A stretch of 64,000 bases of DNA, taken from contig URSA01000006.1 of assembly GCA_900550475.1 (NCBI GenBank), positions 1 to 64,000 of the forward strand, in the 5' to 3' direction. Positions 1 through 7,044 of this stretch are shown in pieces; position 1 is the first letter of the stretch, and every line of letters begins with the position of its first letter. Made by a program: the position numbers and the translations under genes. The notes beneath the pieces are model-generated. The model saw only the letters and a list, made by a program, of their open reading frames with translations. It was not told the DNA's origin and did no database searches. Source of the DNA: an uncultured Lachnospiraceae bacterium (GTDB lineage: Bacteria; Bacillota; Clostridia; Lachnospirales; Lachnospiraceae).

Positions 1-63
1 GTCAAGCGGTTAAGACATCGCCCTTTCACGGCGGTAACACGGGTTCGATTCCCGTTGGAGTCA
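1..63 (+). tRNA. tRNA-Glu (TTC), 5' truncated by window edge
   Basis: The sequence starts in the D-arm (GTCAAGCGGTTAAGAC) and continues through an anticodon loop with TTC (CCTTTCACG) and a TPsiC arm (GGGTTCGATTCCC). The first bases of the acceptor stem are outside the window. It is the first of three closely spaced tRNA genes. Identity comes from the anticodon and is secure. Confidence 0.93.
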
Positions 64-135
64 TCCTCGATAGCTCAATGGTAGAGCACACGGCTGTTAA
101 CCGTGGGGTTGTAGGTTCGAGCCCTACTCGGGGAG
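64..135 (+). tRNA. tRNA-Asn (GTT)
   Basis: A complete cloverleaf can be drawn. The acceptor TCCTCGA pairs with TCGGGGA, the anticodon loop is CTGTTAA with GTT, and the T-arm contains GGTTCGAGCC. The discriminator is G and the CCA end is not encoded. It follows the tRNA-Glu with no spacer, so the cluster is processed from one transcript. Confidence 0.95.
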
Positions 136-138
136 CGT

Positions 139-209
139 GGCGACATAGCCAAGTGGTAAGGCATGGGTCTGCAACACCCTGATCACCAGTTCAAATCTGG
201 TTGTCGCCT
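139..209 (+). tRNA. tRNA-Cys (GCA)
   Basis: The acceptor GGCGACA pairs with TGTCGCC, the anticodon loop is TCTGCAA with GCA, and the discriminator is T, as expected for tRNA-Cys. The T-arm contains GTTCAAATC. It is the last tRNA of the cluster and is followed at once by a terminator hairpin. Confidence 0.95.
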
Positions 210-215
210 CTGAAA

Positions 216-247
216 GGTTTCAGAAATTTGTTTTCTGAAGCCTTTTT
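216..247 (+). terminator. Intrinsic terminator of the tRNA cluster
   Basis: GGTTTCAGAAA and TTTTCTGAAGCC form a stem around a short loop, followed by TTTTT. It lies 7 bases after tRNA-Cys and ends the tRNA transcript. Confidence 0.85.
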
Positions 248-290
248 GCTATATAGGAAATTTATCAAATGAAGCGGAACGGAGATTGAG

Positions 291-1028
291 ATGTATATTG
301 GGATGATGATTCTGGGGATTGCCTGCATGCTCTATTGTCTGGCAGTTCTCCTGTTTGCGGGTTATGGAACGAAATTCTTTCTGATCTGGGGTGTGATGGG
401 GATCTGTTTTCTGCTGTGGGGGATATTCGGCAGAGGAATCTGGCACCACTTCCCCCTGTGGTTAAAAAGAGTAGGGGGAACCTGCACTGTGATCGGACTG
501 CTTTTCTTTGCCACGATTGAAGGAATGGTGTTGAGCGGCTTCGGAGCAAAGGGTGAGCCGGAACTTGATTATATTATTGTTTTGGGGGCGCAGCTTAAGA
601 ACGGCGGTCCAAGTTATGTGCTGCAAAAAAGACTGGATCAGGCACTTGTCTATTTGCAGGAAAATCCCGATACCAAGGTGATTGTCTCCGGGGGACAGGG
701 CAAGGATGAGCCGGACACGGAGGCGCAGGGAATGTATGACTACCTGACAGCGAGGGGCATATCGCCCGAACGCATCCTGCTGGAGGACCAATCCAGAAAC
801 ACCAGTCAGAATATTCGATTCAGCAGCCGCTATTTTGATAAGGAGACAGACCGGATCGGCATTGTGACCAACAACTTCCATATATTCCGGGCATTGCGGT
901 TGGCAGAAGGCGTCGGATATAAATCAGTCTGCGGAATTGCGGCTGGATCTCATCCCGGGCTTCTGCTCAATAATATGCTGCGCGAATTTTTCGGCGTCGT
1001 AAAGGATTTTCTGGTGGGAAACTTTTGA
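291..1028 (+). CDS. YdcF/SanA-like DUF218 membrane protein
   Basis: This 245-residue protein has three hydrophobic segments in its first 85 residues, then a DUF218 (YdcF/ElyC/SanA) domain from about residue 92. The domain starts with YIIVLGAQ and contains VIVSGGQG, a conserved ILLEDQSRNTSQN segment and the VTNNFHIFRA motif. DUF218 proteins are linked to envelope or vancomycin-resistance functions in other bacteria, but the biochemical activity of this family is unsettled. The ATG at 291 is preceded by GGAG at 281-284. It follows the tRNA terminator and converges with the glycosyltransferase gene, whose end is 6 bases away, with no recognisable terminator between them. Confidence 0.85.
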   Translation: MYIGMMILGIACMLYCLAVLLFAGYGTKFFLIWGVMGICFLLWGIFGRGIWHHFPLWLKRVGGTCTVIGLLFFATIEGMVLSGFGAKGEPELDYIIVLGAQLKNGGPSYVLQKRLDQALVYLQENPDTKVIVSGGQGKDEPDTEAQGMYDYLTARGISPERILLEDQSRNTSQNIRFSSRYFDKETDRIGIVTNNFHIFRALRLAEGVGYKSVCGIAAGSHPGLLLNNMLREFFGVVKDFLVGNF

Positions 1029-1034
1029 GGATCA

Positions 1035-2267
1035 TTACATGATTATTTTTCCGGTGAGATAACCCGTAAGATAGACGGCTTGCAGCATGGCTCCCGTACA
1101 GGCAAGGGCGGGCATCAGCCATCTGCGCTTTTCAGCGACCAGTGCCATTGCCAGAAACAGGGGGATACAGCACACGGTATAGCGACCGCCGCTGATCAGC
1201 CAGCTTAAAGAGTATGTCAGGAGCATATAGGAGATGCCGTACGCCATATGGAAGGCACGCAGCTTTTTGATGCCGTAGACAAACAGAATGATACTGAGCG
1301 GCAGGATCAAAAACTCCGGAATCCACATCGCCATCCTTGACGCAGGGTCGATTTGCACAGAGGTGGCGTTTTTCCACAGATATGTGGCTACCTTCCAGGG
1401 AATCTGGACACTCATACCCCAGTGAGATTTCTGATAAATGACATAACTGAAAGCATATCCGTCTACCGTATAGTTGATGAGAAGATAAACCAGATAACCG
1501 CTCAGCATAAGAAATAGGGACAAACCTCTCAGAAGGAAAGCGCTCATCTTTTGAAAATTTTTGTTTTTGATCATATCCCACGGCCGGTATTGCATAAGCC
1601 ATTCCACGCCTGCGGCTAGACCGATCAGCAATCCCTGCGACCGGGTCATTGTGGCAAGGGAACCGAATAAAATAGCCATTCCCCATCTGTGTGAGCGGAT
1701 GTAATACAGGGCTGCGGCTGTCAGGAACAAAAACAGGCTCTCGGTGTGTACGCTTCCAAAGAAAAAGGAAAAGGGAAACAGGGAGAGCAGGATCACGGTG
1801 TTTCTTGCGATCGTCTCGCTGTAGTCAAGACGGATCAGGAGATAAGTATACACACAGCCGGCGGCATAGCAGGCTGTGGAGATGATCATGGCACAGAGGA
1901 TGGGGCTTGAAACAAATACATGAAGAAGCCGGATCAGCCACGGAAAAAGCGGATAAAAAGTCAGAAACAGGTGTACGCCGTTTTCCAGAACATTTGCCGA
2001 AATCCCCGCGTCCAAAAGAGCCGCTTTGCAGGTATCGCAGAACTCCGTGGCGCCGGCATAACCGTTTAACGCTATATTCAGATAATGCGGTCCATCCCAA
2101 CGGTTCCAGTTGTTTAAAAAATCGTTGAAGGTGAAGGTGTAAGCGGAAGAAAAGAGCGTCATGCCCACAAAGGATATGACGTAGACGACAAGCCGGAATG
2201 CGACAGCTGCACAGATAATATTGACAATCGTTCTTTTGTTGGTCTTGATAATTGAATCATTGCTCAT
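1035..2267 (-). CDS. PIG-V-like membrane glycosyltransferase (GT-C fold)
   Basis: This polytopic membrane protein of about 410 residues has roughly ten hydrophobic segments. After the first membrane segment comes an extracytoplasmic motif with NRWDGPHYLNIA, matching the catalytic-loop pattern (WDGxHY) of the PIG-V/mannosyltransferase family of GT-C enzymes. These use a lipid-linked sugar donor. In bacteria the acceptor is usually unknown, and it is not indicated here. The start is taken as ATG at 2267 (MSNDSIIK), which has GGGGA about eight bases upstream. The frame stays open to a TTG at 2288 without a better ribosome site. It is divergent from the sirtuin gene. Confidence 0.65.
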   Translation of the reverse strand: MSNDSIIKTNKRTIVNIICAAVAFRLVVYVISFVGMTLFSSAYTFTFNDFLNNWNRWDGPHYLNIALNGYAGATEFCDTCKAALLDAGISANVLENGVHLFLTFYPLFPWLIRLLHVFVSSPILCAMIISTACYAAGCVYTYLLIRLDYSETIARNTVILLSLFPFSFFFGSVHTESLFLFLTAAALYYIRSHRWGMAILFGSLATMTRSQGLLIGLAAGVEWLMQYRPWDMIKNKNFQKMSAFLLRGLSLFLMLSGYLVYLLINYTVDGYAFSYVIYQKSHWGMSVQIPWKVATYLWKNATSVQIDPASRMAMWIPEFLILPLSIILFVYGIKKLRAFHMAYGISYMLLTYSLSWLISGGRYTVCCIPLFLAMALVAEKRRWLMPALACTGAMLQAVYLTGYLTGKIIM

Positions 2268-2327
2268 AACAATTCCCCACTTCCCCAAGGATTACACTAC
2301 ACTGTCTACTATATCAAATTCCGACTT

Positions 2328-2355
2328 TTGCGGCAAATGGTTTTTGTGGTATAAT
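2328..2355 (+). promoter_or_regulatory. Promoter of the sirtuin gene
   Basis: TTGCGG at 2328-2333 and TATAAT at 2350-2355 are 16 bp apart, and the -10 is extended (TGGTATAAT). It lies 56 bp before the sirtuin start. Confidence 0.75.
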
Positions 2356-2411
2356 ACTACTGTCAGAGCGGACGCAGGGAAAGCAGACCCGTCTGCGGAA
2401 CGGAGAAGGAC

Positions 2412-3134
2412 ATGGAGACAGAAAAAGTAAATGTACTAAGGGACATGGTGGCAAAAAGCAGTTCCATTGTGTTTTTTGGCGGAGCCGGGGTATCTACGGA
2501 GAGCGGGATCCCGGATTTCAGGAGTGTGGACGGACTCTACCACCAGCAGTACGCATATCCGCCTGAGACCATATTGAGCCATACCTTTTTCAGAAAACAT
2601 ACGGAGGAGTTCTACCGGTTCTACCGCAACAAGATGCTGTATCCGGATGCGGTTCCTAATGCGGCGCACAGAAAACTGGCGGAGTGGGAGCAGGAAGGAA
2701 AATTGAAAGCCGTCATTACGCAGAATATCGACGGTCTGCATCATGCGGCGGGGAGCAAGACGGTCTGGGAGCTGCACGGCAGCGTCCTGCGCAATTACTG
2801 CGAGGATTGCGGAGCCTTTTATGATATGAAATACATCATGGAGTCTGAAGGGATTCCGCGCTGTGAAAAGTGCGGGGGGATCGTGAAACCGGATGTGGTG
2901 CTGTACGAGGAAGGGCTCGACCAGCATACCCTGAATGAAGCGGTAAAAGCAATCAAAGGGGCCGACATGCTGATCATCGGAGGAACCTCCCTTGCGGTGT
3001 ATCCGGCGGCGGGGCTGATCGATTATTTCCTGGGAAAATATCTGGTGCTGATCAACAAGGCGTCCACGCCCCGGGATAACATTGCGGATCTGGTGATCAG
3101 GGACAGCATCGGCGAGGTGCTGGGAGCTTTGTAA
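2412..3134 (+). CDS. cobB: NAD-dependent protein deacylase, SIR2 family
   Basis: This 240-residue sirtuin removes acyl groups from lysines of cytoplasmic proteins, using NAD+ as co-substrate. All family signatures are present: the Rossmann motif GAGVSTESGIPDFRS near residue 20, TQNIDGLHHAAG, the catalytic His122 in WELHGS, and a four-cysteine zinc site (CEDC about 15 residues before CEKC). Its length is normal for a bacterial class of about 240 residues. The ATG at 2412 follows GGAGAAGG. A promoter lies directly upstream. The DUF951 gene follows 27 bp later and probably shares the transcript. Confidence 0.95.
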   Translation: METEKVNVLRDMVAKSSSIVFFGGAGVSTESGIPDFRSVDGLYHQQYAYPPETILSHTFFRKHTEEFYRFYRNKMLYPDAVPNAAHRKLAEWEQEGKLKAVITQNIDGLHHAAGSKTVWELHGSVLRNYCEDCGAFYDMKYIMESEGIPRCEKCGGIVKPDVVLYEEGLDQHTLNEAVKAIKGADMLIIGGTSLAVYPAAGLIDYFLGKYLVLINKASTPRDNIADLVIRDSIGEVLGAL

Positions 3135-3161
3135 ATATAGAACGGAAAGGAACCGGTGGGG

Positions 3162-3344
3162 ATGGATATTCAGGTAGGGGATATTGTAAAATTGAAGAAA
3201 CAACACCCGTGCGGCAGTCAGGAGTGGGAGGTTCTGCGTATCGGAGCCGATTTCAGACTGAAGTGCGAGGGGTGCGGTCATCAGATTATGATCGCAAGGA
3301 AACTGGTGGAAAAAAATCTGCGCGAAATACGCAAAAAGGCTTGA
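3162..3344 (+). CDS. DUF951 family small protein
   Basis: This 60-residue protein has the DUF951 pattern: MDIQVGDIVKLKKQHPCGS, then WEVLRIGADFRLKCEGCGH. The two cysteines (CEGC) and a HPCG motif could hold a metal or be structural. The family is widespread in Firmicutes next to replication and ribosomal genes and has no established function. The start is placed at ATG 3162 by family similarity, with AAAGGAA nine bases upstream. A GTG at 3156 is also in frame. Its stop codon overlaps the -35 box of the rpsF promoter. Confidence 0.85.
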   Translation: MDIQVGDIVKLKKQHPCGSQEWEVLRIGADFRLKCEGCGHQIMIARKLVEKNLREIRKKA

Positions 3345-3369
3345 AAATGCGAGAATTTTATGGTAATAT
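3341..3369 (+). promoter_or_regulatory. Promoter of the rpsF-ssb-rpsR operon
   Basis: TTGAAA at 3341-3346 and TAATAT at 3364-3369 are 17 bp apart. The promoter begins inside the stop codon region of the DUF951 gene and leaves a leader of about 60 nt before rpsF. Confidence 0.8.
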
Positions 3370-3393
3370 ACTATTCCGTGATATATTATCCTT

Positions 3394-3412
3394 GCTCCTG
3401 ACAGACAGGGGC
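3394..3412 (+). promoter_or_regulatory. Leader hairpin upstream of rpsF (possible S6:S18 site)
   Basis: GCTCCTG and CAGGGGC form a 7-bp stem with a five-base loop in the rpsF leader. rpsF leaders in many bacteria carry an RNA motif bound by the S6:S18 complex for feedback control. The position fits, but the diagnostic conserved bases of that motif were not confirmed here. Confidence 0.4.
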
Positions 3413-3436
3413 CAGAGACCATAAGGAGGTAAAAGC

Positions 3437-3724
3437 ATGAGCAAATATGAAATGACAGTTGTTGTGAGTGCGAAGATCGAAGATGATGAAAGAGCAGCCG
3501 TAATCGACAAGTGCAAGGCACTGGTTGAGAGATTCGGCGGAACCATCACCAACGTTGATGAATGGGGTAAGAGAAAGCTGGCTTACGAAGTTCAGAAGAT
3601 GAAGGAAGCGTTCTATTATTTCATCCAGTTCGACGCAGAGAAGACCGCTCCCGCTGAGATCGAGAGCCGTATCCGCATCATGGACAACGTGATCAGATAT
3701 TTAATCGTAAAACAGGAAGCGTAA
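3437..3724 (+). CDS. rpsF: 30S ribosomal protein S6
   Basis: This 95-residue protein matches bacterial S6, from the start MSKYEMTVVVSAKIEDDERA through the conserved GGTITNVDEWGKRKLAYEVQ to the terminal IMDNVIRYLIVKQE. S6 binds S18 on the platform of the small subunit. The start has AAGGAGG eight bases upstream. It is first in the classic rpsF-ssb-rpsR operon, with ssb 66 bp downstream. Confidence 0.98.
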   Translation: MSKYEMTVVVSAKIEDDERAAVIDKCKALVERFGGTITNVDEWGKRKLAYEVQKMKEAFYYFIQFDAEKTAPAEIESRIRIMDNVIRYLIVKQEA

Positions 3725-3790
3725 AAGGCGTACCGGGTATCCAAAGTATCCGAGAAGGATCCCCAGGTATACCGGAAAGAGAGAATTGGT

Positions 3791-4234
3791 ATGAATAAAG
3801 TAATTCTTATGGGTAGATTGACCAGAGATCCCGAGGTGAGATATTCTCAGGGAAGCAGCCAGACGGCGGTAGCAAGATTTTCCATCGCGGTTGACAGAAG
3901 GTTCAAGAGAGAGGGTCAGCCTGATGCTGATTTCTTTAACTGTACCGCATTCGGAAAGCAGGCGGAGTTCATCGAGCGTTACCTTCATAAAGGAACCAAG
4001 ATCCTGATGGGAGGAAGCATTCAGAACGATAATTACACGAACAAGGATGGCCAGCAGGTTTACAGCGTTCGGATTATCGTGGACGAGATCGAGTTCGCCG
4101 AGAGCAAAAATGCATCTGGTGACAATGGCGGTTACACGGGAGGCAATACAAGCTCAAGACCGGCACCTTCGGGAGCAGGCGACGGCTTTATGAACATCCC
4201 GGACGGCATCGACGAAGAGTTGCCGTTTAACTAA
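3791..4234 (+). CDS. ssb: Single-stranded DNA-binding protein
   Basis: This 147-residue protein has an N-terminal OB fold of about 105 residues (MNKVILMGRLTRDPEVRYS, then FFNCTAFGKQAEFIERYL). A Gly/Asn/Ser-rich linker follows, and the protein ends in the acidic tip DEELPFN, which in this family recruits replication and repair partners. It coats single-stranded DNA as a tetramer during replication. Its place between rpsF and rpsR is typical for Firmicutes, and no separate promoter is evident, so it is co-expressed with the two ribosomal proteins. Confidence 0.98.
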   Translation: MNKVILMGRLTRDPEVRYSQGSSQTAVARFSIAVDRRFKREGQPDADFFNCTAFGKQAEFIERYLHKGTKILMGGSIQNDNYTNKDGQQVYSVRIIVDEIEFAESKNASGDNGGYTGGNTSSRPAPSGAGDGFMNIPDGIDEELPFN

Positions 4235-4258
4235 TCTTTTTAGAATGGAGGCACTGAC

Positions 4259-4522
4259 ATGGCATTTAATAAAGCAGACAGAGCAGATGCGCCTATGAGA
4301 AAAAAAGGCGGCATGCGCAGAAGAAAGAAAGTTTGTGTATTTTGTGGCAAGGACAACGTAATTGATTACAAGGACGTTAACAAGCTGAAGAGATATGTAT
4401 CTGAGAGAGGTAAGATTCTTCCCAGAAGAATCACCGGCAACTGCGCAAAGCATCAGAGAGCACTTACCGTTGCAATCAAGCGCGCGCGCCACGTCGCACT
4501 GATGCCCTATACCTGCGACTAA
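4259..4522 (+). CDS. rpsR: 30S ribosomal protein S18, zinc-type
   Basis: This 87-residue protein matches S18 (DYKDVNKLKRYVSERGKILPRR, then RALTVAIKRARHVALMPY). It keeps cysteines in CVFCGK and the C-x2-H of CAKH, so it is the zinc-binding form of S18. S18 pairs with S6 in the 30S platform. A GGAGG precedes the ATG by seven bases. It ends the operon and is followed by a strong terminator. Confidence 0.98.
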   Translation: MAFNKADRADAPMRKKGGMRRRKKVCVFCGKDNVIDYKDVNKLKRYVSERGKILPRRITGNCAKHQRALTVAIKRARHVALMPYTCD

Positions 4523-4537
4523 ATCAAAACAGGAATG

Positions 4538-4574
4538 AACACCCTTCCGACATAAACGGAGGGGTGTTTTTTGT
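4538..4574 (+). terminator. Terminator of the rpsF operon
   Basis: AACACCCTTCCG and CGGAGGGGTGTT form a long stem with a seven-base loop, followed by a T-rich run. Confidence 0.9.
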
Positions 4575-4682
4575 TTGTATAAAACCCACATATACCACAC
4601 TGCGCACACGGTTGCGCACATATCTGTTATTTGTGCTTAATCACATGAAATCCATGCCGCAAAAGATTGGGAAATACGGCAA

Positions 4683-4712
4683 TTGACCGCAAAACCCGAA
4701 AAAGTCTACAAT
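4683..4712 (+). promoter_or_regulatory. Promoter of the galactanase gene
   Basis: TTGACC at 4683-4688 and TACAAT at 4707-4712 are 18 bp apart, 58 bp before the TTG start of the signal-peptide frame. Confidence 0.65.
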
Positions 4713-4769
4713 AAAGACAGATAAAACGCGTTCAGAGGGGCAGGTTTTGAGAAAGGGAGGCATGGGAAG

Positions 4770-6892
4770 TTGGTATTGGGCAGAGTAAAGAAAAAGGTGG
4801 TTGCAGCAGTCCTCGCAGCGGCAATGATACTGGGCATGGTCGGTTGCGGAAAGACGGAGCCGACGCTTGGGACGGAGGATTCGCTGGCAGGAGGACGGGA
4901 AACGCAGGAGACACATGGAACGGAAGAAAAAAGGAAACGCAGGAGTACGGGACCATAGAGATTTCCGAACTCCCGGACTTTACCGGTGCGCAGGCATGGG
5001 ACTCCGATTTGTATGTGGAGCCGGTGACCGGCATTGATAACGATTTTATCCGCGGAGTGGACATTTCCTCTTATTTGTCCATCATCGAGAGCGGTGCAAC
5101 ATTCAAGGATTTTGACGGCAATGTGGTGGATGAGGAAGGGTTCTTCCATGTTCTGGCACAGGCGGGCATCAACTGGGTGAGGATCCGTGTCTGGAACGAT
5201 CCCTATGATACAAAAGGAAACGGCTACGGGGGCGGTCACAATGATGTGGAAACTGCCATCAGGATCGGCAGGCTCGCTACGGCTGCCGGAATGAAGGTTC
5301 TGATCAACTTTCACTATTCCGACTTCTGGGCGGATCCCAACAAACAGAAGGCTCCCAAGGCATGGGCACACCTGACCTATGAGGATAAGAAGGCGGCTAT
5401 GACCGAGTTTACGGAGACCAGCCTGCAGGCGATTCTGGATGCCGGGGTGAACGTGGGAATGGTACAGGTGGGAAATGAGACCGTGTCAGGACTTGCCGGA
5501 GAGACGGAATGGGACAGAATGTGCGAGCTGATGCAGCTTGGCAGCGCCGCAATTCGCAAGGTTGCAAAGAAGAATGACAAGGATATCCGCATTGCCGTTC
5601 ACTTTACCAACCCCAGTTCCAAGAGCTTTATTGACTATGCGGAGAATTTAAAGACTTATGGAGTGGATTACGATATTTTTGCAACCTCCTACTATTCTTT
5701 CTGGCATGGCACAACGGAGAAGCTGACCAGCCAGCTTGCACTGATCGCGGAGCGGTACGGCAAGGATGTTCTGGTGATGGAAACCTCCTATGCGTATACA
5801 AACGACGACGGTGACGGCTTTGCCAACAGCGTCAGTCTGGAGACGGAGAATCTGGTGCTGAATTATGAATTCAGTGAGCAGGGACAGGTCAACGCCATCA
5901 GGGATGTCATGCAGGCAGTCAGTGATGTGGGAGATGCAGGCCTTGGCATGTTCTACTGGGAACCGGCATGGATCCCGGTGCAGGTCTACGATCCGTCTGC
6001 CCCGGATGCGGCTGAGGTGCTGGCATCCAACCGTGAAAAATGGGAGACCTACGGATCGGGCTGGGCATCCAGCTTTGCAAAAACCTATGATCCCAATGAT
6101 GCAGGCAAATACTACGGCGGTGCTTCGTGGGACAATCAGGCTATGTTTGATTTCCGGGGATATCCGCTTGATTCCCTGAATGTCTATAAATACGTGTTTG
6201 CCGGGACGACGGCACCCCTCACCGTGACAGGCGTACAGGATGCGGCGGTTGAGATCGGAATCGGCGAGGAAGTCATCCTGCCGGAGACGGTAAATGCGGT
6301 TCTGGTAAGCGGAAGCCTGAAGGAGGTTCCGGTGAGCTGGAATGAGGAGCAGGCAAAGGCAGCGCAGCAGGCGGGAGCCGGGTTATATTATATCGACGGT
6401 ACGGCGGATGTGGACGGCACGGCATTTGAGGTGCAGTGTCAGGTAGACATCCTGCGGGTCAACTACATTAAGAATCCCGGATTTGAGGGGCCGGATATGT
6501 CCATGTGGAACATTGACGGTACGGCTGTTGACAGGGAGGATGACAACAACAAGAGAACCGGCACGTACAGCCTCAAATTCTGGAGTCAGGATACTTTCTC
6601 CTACACGGTGGAACAGGAGATTACGGATCTGGCGGCAGGAACCTATGAACTGGGTGCGTTCCTGCAGGGCGGAGACGCCGGCAGCAGCGCCGTGTTCCGG
6701 CTCTACATTACGGTGGGAGATAAGACGTATACTGCGGACAGTGCGGTGAACGGCTGGCTCAAGTGGGATGAACCCCATATTTCGGACATCACGGTAAAGG
6801 AAGGCGATAAGGTCACGGTCGGTGTGCATGTGGAGAGCGGTCCGGGCGGCTGGGGAGCATGGGATGACTTTTACCTTTACAAAATGGACTGA
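4770..6892 (+). CDS. Secreted arabinogalactan endo-1,4-beta-galactanase (GH53), frame-shifted lipoprotein
   Basis: The enzyme would cut beta-1,4-galactan outside the cell. The GH53 domain follows the leader, with GINWVRIRVWNDPYD and FHYSDFWADP; the acid/base Glu is in GNETVSG (5477) and the nucleophile in VMETSYAY (5780). An Ig-like segment and a C-terminal CBM61-like jelly roll (from about 6460) follow. The lipoprotein signal peptide (TTG at 4770, AGGGAGG upstream, lipobox MVGCG) is in another frame and stops at 4956-4958. The catalytic frame is open from before 4844. A -1 shift or one added base at the A6 run 4927-4932 would join them. The gene may be a phase-variable or sequencing-error version of an intact gene. 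Without the shift, translation from ATG 4844 would give an enzyme lacking an export signal. Confidence 0.88.
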
Positions 6893-6909
6893 TAAAGATT
6901 GACAAAAGC

Positions 6910-6949
6910 TGCAAAGACTTTGCTTTATAGGCAAGGTCTTTGCATTTTT
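6910..6949 (+). terminator. Terminator of the galactanase gene
   Basis: TGCAAAGACTTTGC and GCAAGGTCTTTGCA pair around a seven-base loop, followed by TTTTT. Confidence 0.9.
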
Positions 6950-7044
6950 CTTTTTATTCGACAAATTATCTTGTGGAAAGATAAAAGAAAAAATGTTATA
7001 CTATAACTTGATATGTAATGGACAACTATTTACATGGGGGCTAC

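Noticed and set aside
4927..4932. Programmed -1 ribosomal frameshifting at the A-run of the galactanase gene
   Set aside because: The zero frame reads GAA then AAA over the run. A -1 slip leaves the P-site tRNA on AGA, a poor re-pair, and no downstream pseudoknot was seen. A simple indel is more likely.
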